A stretch of 12,456 nucleotides of DNA from Oscillospiraceae bacterium (GTDB lineage: Bacteria > Bacillota_A > Clostridia > Saccharofermentanales > Saccharofermentanaceae): assembly GCA_902803365.1 (NCBI GenBank), contig CADCPU010000268.1, positions 1-12,456 of the forward strand. The letters run 5' to 3'. Positions 7,542-12,456 of this stretch are shown in pieces (within the stretch, counting starts at the first letter, position 1; each line of letters begins with the position of its first letter). The notes beneath the pieces were generated by a model. The model did not search any database. It had not been told where the DNA came from and worked only from the letters and a program-made list of their open reading frames with translations. The translations under genes and the position numbers were made by a program.

Positions 7542-8614
7542 TAATATTTCTCCGCCGTTTCGTAGAATGAAGACGGACCCTCAAACTCCGTCTTCTGCAC
7601 TCCGTCGGCATCGAAAGCGGCGTACTCCTCATCAAAGTTCTCCACTACAAAGAACTTGTAATCGGTATCAGGTTCATAGACCACGATCTCCTTGTATAAC
7701 GGCTCGATCACAAAATCCAGGTTTTTGTCCAACACGCCTACAGTGGAGGTCTGCGAATCACCATAGTAATGATACATGATGTAATCGCCGTAAACTTTGT
7801 CAGCTTCGATAAATCCGAACAGATCATCCTTTAAGATATTCTCGTCACTGTCGAGCATCACGACCTTGTAGTCATTACTGTCTTTGATATCGATCATGGC
7901 CGCAAATTTGCCGTCGCCAAGATAAATGATATTACTGTACTTCGTACTCAGAACTTCATTAAACTTGTCATCCACTATCCCGTTGTTACCGTTACGGCAA
8001 ACACGGTAATATCCCTCATCAAAGTCGAACACATTGTCATATCTGACAGGCAGCACGATATTCATATCTTCGTCGGCCATGCCCATCCTATTTTTTGCTG
8101 TAACTCTTCCTCCCGTAAACCTCGTAGCCTCTTGCTCATCGATCATCACGACAAGCCTATCCGGATCATAGTCCTTATCCATCTTCAAGATGCATCCGCC
8201 CATCTCACCGCTCGGAAAACAGCCGCCCTTTTGCGCACTTTTCGTCTCATATGAGCACTTAACACTGAGCCCGTTATCTCTAAATGTATGCTCTGCGCTC
8301 TTAACACCCGTCAACGCAGCCGTCGGACAGTAGTAGTAAAAGCTTATAAAGATGTAATCCTCCCCGTCGATCTCCTTTATCAGATACTCATACCTGTCCA
8401 TTATCGAAAAATAAGCAACATAATCATCATAATCCTTAAGCTCGCTGTAAACAGGAATATCGACCTTCATCGAATCTCTGACTTCCTCCAGTATCTGATC
8501 GACCGAAGTAGCCTCACTGACCTTGACCTTCACCTTCTCTTTCTTTATTCCGCAGGATGAGAGAAGCGCCAGGCACATAACTGTTGCTGAGATCTTTAAC
8601 ATATATCTTTTCAT
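7535..8614 (-). CDS. Putative lipoprotein with degenerate WG-like repeats
   Basis: I do not recognise a named family. The 359 residues begin with a lipoprotein signal: charged MKRYMLK, a hydrophobic core, then LSSC with the lipid-bearing cysteine at 21, so the protein should sit on the outer face of the cell membrane. The N-terminal half (25-180) is charged and has several cysteines. From about 184 to 320 there are weak repeats of the form NGI(V/L)D followed by V(L/I)..(K)Y, seen as NNGIVDDKFNEVLSTKY and VGVLDKNLDFVIEPLY. They resemble WG (KWG) repeats but lack the tryptophan. The ATG at 8614 is chosen because GGGAGG is 8 bases before it; the ATG at 8620 would leave only 2. A TATAAA (8636-8641) lies upstream without a good -35. 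Its upstream region contains the RNA-like fold and the repeat array. Confidence 0.8.
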   Translation of the reverse strand: MKRYMLKISATVMCLALLSSCGIKKEKVKVKVSEATSVDQILEEVRDSMKVDIPVYSELKDYDDYVAYFSIMDRYEYLIKEIDGEDYIFISFYYYCPTAALTGVKSAEHTFRDNGLSVKCSYETKSAQKGGCFPSGEMGGCILKMDKDYDPDRLVVMIDEQEATRFTGGRVTAKNRMGMADEDMNIVLPVRYDNVFDFDEGYYRVCRNGNNGIVDDKFNEVLSTKYSNIIYLGDGKFAAMIDIKDSNDYKVVMLDSDENILKDDLFGFIEADKVYGDYIMYHYYGDSQTSTVGVLDKNLDFVIEPLYKEIVVYEPDTDYKFFVVENFDEEYAAFDADGVQKTEFEGPSSFYETAEKYYY

Positions 8615-8701
8615 ACACATAACCTCCCGAAAGCTTTTATACTGCGAGTCTACCCTGCCGCTTCAGGCACTTAAACACTTCGGTCACAACTTGCAAAGAA
8701 C

Positions 8702-8859
8702 CAGGCACAGATTACAAGCCCCGCTTGCCATCAGGGAACAGATCCGCGTGCGCGCGTCAAGACCCGCGGCCGCTCCGCGGTGCCTTCCGGCAGTCTTGAC
8801 CCGCTTCAGACGCGGCTCTGTATTTGGGTAACAAGCGGGCCTTGTCCTCTGTCGGCCTG
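8702..8859 (-). ncRNA. Candidate structured RNA: long hairpin with a three-way junction
   Basis: A GC-rich segment folds on paper into nested stems. From outside in: 8702-8706 with 8855-8859; 8707-8711 with 8848-8852; 8714-8718 with 8841-8845; 8720-8727 with 8832-8839 (8 bp); a 10 by 10 internal loop; 8738-8742 with 8817-8821; 8744-8749 with 8810-8815; and 8756-8763 with 8793-8800 (8 bp). The last stem encloses two hairpins, CCGCGG (8764-8769 with 8775-8780) and TGCC/GGCA (8781-8784 with 8789-8792), with no unpaired bases at the junction. Read on the minus strand the small hairpin has a GGAA (GNRA) tetraloop, which favours that strand. The minus strand would place it 88 bases before the lipoprotein gene as a leader or independent RNA. 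No known RNA family recognised; transcription is inferred. Confidence 0.5.
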
Positions 8860-8878
8860 CCACCGCCCGCCCCCGGCG

Positions 8879-9150
8879 TTTTTCCCACCTTAAGCCGTAA
8901 TCCTCAGAAACGTTTTTTATTTTTCCCACCTAAAGCCGCAGATCCTGATCGGCCTTTTCATTTTTCCCACCTTAAGTTTGAGATAAAACTCACGCCTTTT
9001 TCGATATCCTCCGCAAGGTGGGAAAAATATCAGAGAGCATTTTTTATTAATGCTTAAGGTGGGAAAAATAATTAAGCTGATTTACGAACACGACTTTAGG
9101 TGGGAAAAAGTTCGGAGAGGAATTGAAAACGTGGCTTAAGGTGGGAAAAA
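8879..9150. repeat. Seven-copy divergent repeat array with a 41-bp period
   Basis: The 12-mer AGGTGGGAAAAA occurs seven times without change. As 13-base units it starts at 8879, 8920 and 8961 on the minus strand, and at 9015, 9056, 9097 and 9138 on the plus strand. Starts within each arm are exactly 41 bp apart, and the two arms are separated by 41 bp (8974-9014). The 28-base intervals are not alike, but most end in CTT just before the repeat, giving a fuller consensus CTTAAGGTGGGAAAAA in several copies. Since 41 bp is close to four helical turns, all sites in an arm face the same side of DNA. It looks like a multi-site protein-binding array. The repeat is too short and the arms too inverted for an ordinary CRISPR array, and no cas gene is present. 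Confidence 0.85.
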
Positions 9151-9165
9151 CTTGAAGGACAGCAC

Positions 9166-9196
9166 AAAAGAACGCCTCGGGGATTCCGAGGCGTTC
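9166..9196 (-). terminator. Intrinsic terminator of the surface-protein gene
   Basis: An 11-bp perfect GC-rich stem (9170-9180 with 9186-9196) and a 5-base loop are followed on the minus strand by four T. It starts 20 bases after the stop codon of the gene at 9217. It closes that transcript before the repeat array, so the array is not part of its mRNA. Confidence 0.85.
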
Positions 9197-9216
9197 GTGT
9201 TAAACCGGATGATGTA

Positions 9217-12200
9217 TCAGAAAGGAAGGATCCTTGCTTCTACGCACTTAGCAGTGAATTCAGGGCTTCTCGTGAATCCGTAGACCACGTCGGAACGGGT
9301 CGTGCCGGATGCGAGGACGCCGAGCCAGTAAGTCAGGCCGCCTTCATCTGCTTCGCGGTTCATGAATGTCTTGTAGAGGCGGTTGACGTACTCTGCATCA
9401 GAGAGGTTGTAGCCGACCATCTCATCGCTCAGGAAGAAGGATGCACCTACCTGCTCGCCCGAGATCTCGAAGTTGGCGAGGAGCTGAGCCCAGTACTCGC
9501 GGCCGTTAGGATCGAAGTCTCTTCCAAGAGCCGTTGTATACATGCGCTCGACGAATGCATACGTAAGTTCAGTAGGTTCGATCTTGACCGATGGCTTTGT
9601 ATCGCCGCCGGAACGGATGCCGTACTTAGCGCAGGTGTCTGCCCATTCAGGCGAGAAGATGAATCCGTTAGCGACCGTTGCTCTGTCCATAGCTCCGGAA
9701 GAGAGCTGGCCGAGCCAGTAGTTCATGCCTGCCTCGTCAGGTTCACGACCGAAGAAGGTCTTGTAGAGTATCGTTACAAATTCCTGATCGCTCGTATGTC
9801 TGTTCTCGAACTCTTGGCTGAAGATGAAGCCCTGGGCTACTTCAGCACCGCTTCTTGAGAAGTTGTAGAGTTCGTCAGTCCAGAATTGTGCACCTGCTTC
9901 CTCAGGCTCACGTCCGAGTACATAGGTGTAGATCCTGTCGACAAACGCTCTTATCTGCTCCTTAGGGTCTTCAGTCGGTGCGGTTGTTGCAGTCGGCTGA
10001 GGTGGCTCAGGTGTAGCCGTAGGCGGTTCAGGTGTTGCGGTTGCCGGAACTGTTGGAACAGGCGTTGCAGTTGCAGGAACTGTAGGTACCGGTGTAGCCG
10101 TAGCAGGAGCTGTCGGCTTAGGTGTAGCCGTTGCAGGAACCGGTGTAGGCGTAGCCGTTGCAGGCACCGGAGTAGGTGTTGCCGTTGCAGGTACAGGTGT
10201 AGCTGTTGGCTTAGCCTTTATCTCGAAAGCAGCTGACTTGCTGCCCTTATAGTTGCCTGCGCCTGTAACCTTAACAGTTGCTGTTCCTACGTTCTTGTTG
10301 TTCTCGTAAGATACCGTGTAATCCGTGCCGGCAGTAAGAGTCTTATTACCGAGCTTAAACGTTACTACAGGTGCGATAGCAGAACCTGTCTCTGTTACTT
10401 CAGAAGGAACTCCTACGATCGTTCCGGAAGAGATATCGGCAGGAACGATCTTGAATACGAGTGAGGTCTCTCCTTCATATTTACCCTTACCTGTAACGAC
10501 GATCGTTGCATCACCTGCATTGACGTTATTACTGTAGCTTAATGTGTAATCAGTATTCTCAACGAGTGTGTAATCTCCGTCGCTGAGAGTTACGGAAGGA
10601 GTGATCGCACTGCCTGTGTATGTCTGATCTGCGACATTCGTCTTTGTGACGCTTGCAATGTCACGAACGAATACGATCCTCGGCAAGAATTCCTGATCGT
10701 AATACTGATCGAAGTCAACGCTTACGAGCAGAGTTGTTATGCCGGTCTCGCTGTTCACTTCAGTCTCACAAATGTCTGTAATATCAACATCACCGTTAAA
10801 TACGTGAGCAATATATCCGTCATTCGGAGTTACTTTAAAGACTGCAGTATTACTGTTCTCAAGGTTTACGATAGCCTTGCCTTCGCCGTCAGGACGTACG
10901 ATTATCGCACCCGGATAATCACAATATCCGTTGATATTGTCGTTCTCGTCACGTTCGATACTGAATAAGAGACAGCCTTCCTGATCTGTCGGATACAAGC
11001 AATCGTAGATAGCATCTCCATCCGTATCATAGAACTTGAAGCAATAAGAATCGTAATCATTGATGTATGTGCCAAAGCCCATCTCATCGCCCAAGGCCTC
11101 AAATGCTCCGTTGGCGCGGACACAATATACAACTACCGGAGCTGTATCAAGATCAGAGATATTAAAGAATACAGTAGATGTTCCCAACGTATTCTTGTCA
11201 TAGATGACGTCTGCTTCGTAAGCGAAATCATTGTCACAGAGACGAGACATTACGTTACCTGCGGATGTGTGATCCTCGAACTTGATCTCGCCACACATCA
11301 GTTCGCCATCAAATTTAGGCCACATAGCGTAGTCGATCCAAGTATCGCCTTCACGCGCTAATGTGTATGTGTCATTAACGAGCTTAACTTCAAACGATCC
11401 GCCGTTTTCGACATAGCGATCAACTCTGAATCCGCGAACAGATCCTTCACCCGTGTTATCGAGGACCTTGATCGTTACGCTGGACTTATCAGCCGGAAGG
11501 ATGACATCGCCGTTAGTTGCTTCGAACGTCTCAGACGGGTCATCATACCAGTATTCGATCGTCTTATCGAGAGGTATCTGGATCGTGTGGTCCGTTGTCT
11601 CAAACTCGATGTGACAGAGATCTCTCATGATCGCATCAAGCTTAAGCTCATAGACGCCGTCAGAATCAGGCTCGACCTCGTTGCCGTCACAGACAACCTT
11701 TGCTACCCAGCCGGAATTCATATCGAGTTTGAATCTTACGAAGCCCTGATCATCTGTCTGTCTAGGATAGATGAAGCGGTATCTGTTGCAGTTGGTATTG
11801 CCGATGATCGCGATACTTGTTGATCCGTCAACATATTCAAGAGAACCGCCGCGATCCATGTTCCTTGGTCCGGAAACATTTACCCAGACCTCAAGCTCGC
11901 ACTGATCTTTGTCATCGTCTGCATGGATAGTATCCCAGTCAAACTCCTGCTGATCTGTATAGATTATGATCTTAAATCCGTTTTCGAGGCCATTGTCCTT
12001 AATGTACTGAGGCGACAACGTGAACAGTTTTTCTATCTTATATGTTCTTCCGGAATTCGGCTGTACTGCAACACCTACGACGTCTGTGCCCGTGATGTTG
12101 AAGCTGATGCCGTTTTCATCGAAGTCATATACTTCATTAATCTTATAATCTCTGTTGCCTTCAAGTGTGAATTCTCCTTCGCCTCTCTTTTCGAAAAGGA

Positions 12201-12456
12201 ACTGTCCGGGGAATACATCCAAGTTCTCGGCACAGATACCGATCTCACCGCCATCATAGTCAGCGAGATTAAATGTAAATGTGTTGTTCTCATCAAGACC
12301 GACGATCTCTTCGTGATCGCCTACCCAGATCCTCAGTGCATTGACACTATCGTTCTCATCCTTAGGTGTAGCCTTAATGGATGCAGTGGTATAGAAGCTG
12401 TTAAATGAGACGAACTCGTTAGGTTCAACATCTGTCCACTCCTCGTCATCAAAGCG
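9217..12456 (-). CDS. Large modular surface protein with Ig/MBG-like repeats, TATP linker and DUF4214 domains (5' end outside window)
   Basis: The frame stays open from the stop at 9217 to the right edge, giving 1079 residues with the true start missing; a TTG at 12222 is an internal codon. Numbering from the window edge: residues 1-600 are acidic, beta-rich, cysteine-containing sequence of no family I can name, with segments such as DGYIAHVFNGDVDI that resemble divergent InlB-type/Flg_new repeats. Two Ig/MBG-like repeats follow (about 603-668 and 676-745; YTGSAITPSVTL, DYTLSYSNN, GKGKYEG). A Thr/Pro/Ala linker spans about 749-828. The C-terminus (834-1077) is a DUF4214 region of four half-repeats with GREP(D/E)EAG, YW and GFIFS motifs. 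Such proteins are secreted or attached to the cell surface; the job of DUF4214 is not established. Any signal peptide lies outside the window. Confidence 0.85.
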   Translation of the reverse strand, partial: RFDDEEWTDVEPNEFVSFNSFYTTASIKATPKDENDSVNALRIWVGDHEEIVGLDENNTFTFNLADYDGGEIGICAENLDVFPGQFLFEKRGEGEFTLEGNRDYKINEVYDFDENGISFNITGTDVVGVAVQPNSGRTYKIEKLFTLSPQYIKDNGLENGFKIIIYTDQQEFDWDTIHADDDKDQCELEVWVNVSGPRNMDRGGSLEYVDGSTSIAIIGNTNCNRYRFIYPRQTDDQGFVRFKLDMNSGWVAKVVCDGNEVEPDSDGVYELKLDAIMRDLCHIEFETTDHTIQIPLDKTIEYWYDDPSETFEATNGDVILPADKSSVTIKVLDNTGEGSVRGFRVDRYVENGGSFEVKLVNDTYTLAREGDTWIDYAMWPKFDGELMCGEIKFEDHTSAGNVMSRLCDNDFAYEADVIYDKNTLGTSTVFFNISDLDTAPVVVYCVRANGAFEALGDEMGFGTYINDYDSYCFKFYDTDGDAIYDCLYPTDQEGCLLFSIERDENDNINGYCDYPGAIIVRPDGEGKAIVNLENSNTAVFKVTPNDGYIAHVFNGDVDITDICETEVNSETGITTLLVSVDFDQYYDQEFLPRIVFVRDIASVTKTNVADQTYTGSAITPSVTLSDGDYTLVENTDYTLSYSNNVNAGDATIVVTGKGKYEGETSLVFKIVPADISSGTIVGVPSEVTETGSAIAPVVTFKLGNKTLTAGTDYTVSYENNKNVGTATVKVTGAGNYKGSKSAAFEIKAKPTATPVPATATPTPVPATATPTPVPATATPKPTAPATATPVPTVPATATPVPTVPATATPEPPTATPEPPQPTATTAPTEDPKEQIRAFVDRIYTYVLGREPEEAGAQFWTDELYNFSRSGAEVAQGFIFSQEFENRHTSDQEFVTILYKTFFGREPDEAGMNYWLGQLSSGAMDRATVANGFIFSPEWADTCAKYGIRSGGDTKPSVKIEPTELTYAFVERMYTTALGRDFDPNGREYWAQLLANFEISGEQVGASFFLSDEMVGYNLSDAEYVNRLYKTFMNREADEGGLTYWLGVLASGTTRSDVVYGFTRSPEFTAKCVEARILPF
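9973..10212 (-). repeat. Tandem coding repeat for the TATP-rich linker
   Basis: Imperfect 27-30-base repeats encode units such as PVPATATPT and TVPATATPVP, about 80 residues made almost only of Thr, Pro, Ala and Val. It is an extended, probably O-glycosylated spacer between the Ig-like and DUF4214 parts. Such tracts commonly change copy number between strains. Confidence 0.85.

Noticed and set aside
8684..8929. 81-codon open frame on the minus strand
   Set aside because: It lies over the RNA-like fold and one repeat, has an Arg-rich shadow composition, and no good ribosome site.
8879..9150. CRISPR array
   Set aside because: The conserved unit is only 12-18 bases, the copies lie in two opposite orientations, and no cas gene is in the window.
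9886..10236. Cys/Arg-rich open frame on the plus strand
   Set aside because: It is the antisense shadow of the TATP repeat; its composition follows from the repeat.
12220..12222. TTG as the start of the large surface protein
   Set aside because: The frame continues upstream without a stop to the window edge and no ribosome site precedes the TTG.

Overview
The window looks like chromosomal DNA from an anaerobic member of the Bacillota (class Clostridia). The evidence is an F1Fo ATP synthase operon preceded by upp and rpiB (a neighbourhood common in clostridia), strong GGAGG ribosome sites, sigma-A-type promoters, and a large surface protein with a TATP-rich linker and DUF4214 domains. The genus cannot be fixed from sequence alone; a Saccharofermentans-like or other gut or rumen clostridium is a guess.

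Layout. From 1 to 5798 every gene is on the minus strand, so the transcription order is proA, rpiB, upp, atpB (a), atpE (c), atpF (b), then an alpha-subunit gene that runs off the left edge. No complete delta-subunit gene (atpH) lies between atpF and alpha. Instead the alpha gene starts with about 80 residues that look like the C-terminal domain of delta, then a linker of about 70 residues, then the usual alpha subunit. Intrinsic terminators follow proA and upp. At 5799-6335 is a non-coding region between divergent genes, holding the proA promoter, two inverted-repeat structures and the promoter for a plus-strand THUMP-domain RNA methyltransferase (6336-7541). That gene converges with, and overlaps by 7 bp, a minus-strand lipoprotein gene (7535-8614).

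The 596 bases from 8621 to 9216 hold no convincing gene but are the most structured DNA here. A GC-rich segment (8702-8859) folds on paper into one long imperfect hairpin capped by a three-way junction with no unpaired linker bases, a candidate structured RNA. Next to it (8879-9150) are seven copies of an invariant 12-mer, AGGTGGGAAAAA. Three are on the minus strand and four on the plus strand, pointing away from a common centre, and within each arm the copies are exactly 41 bp apart. I do not recognise either element. An 11-bp-stem terminator (9166-9196) then closes the last gene.

From 9217 to the right edge is one long minus-strand gene, open at its 5' end (at least 1079 codons). It encodes a modular surface protein: a beta-rich N-terminal part, two Ig/MBG-like repeats, a threonine/proline linker and a tandem DUF4214 region.

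Functionally the left half is housekeeping: energy coupling, pyrimidine salvage, pentose phosphate metabolism and proline synthesis. The right half is rRNA modification and the cell envelope. The two points most worth following up are the delta-like/alpha fusion and the 41-bp-period array with its neighbouring RNA-like fold.
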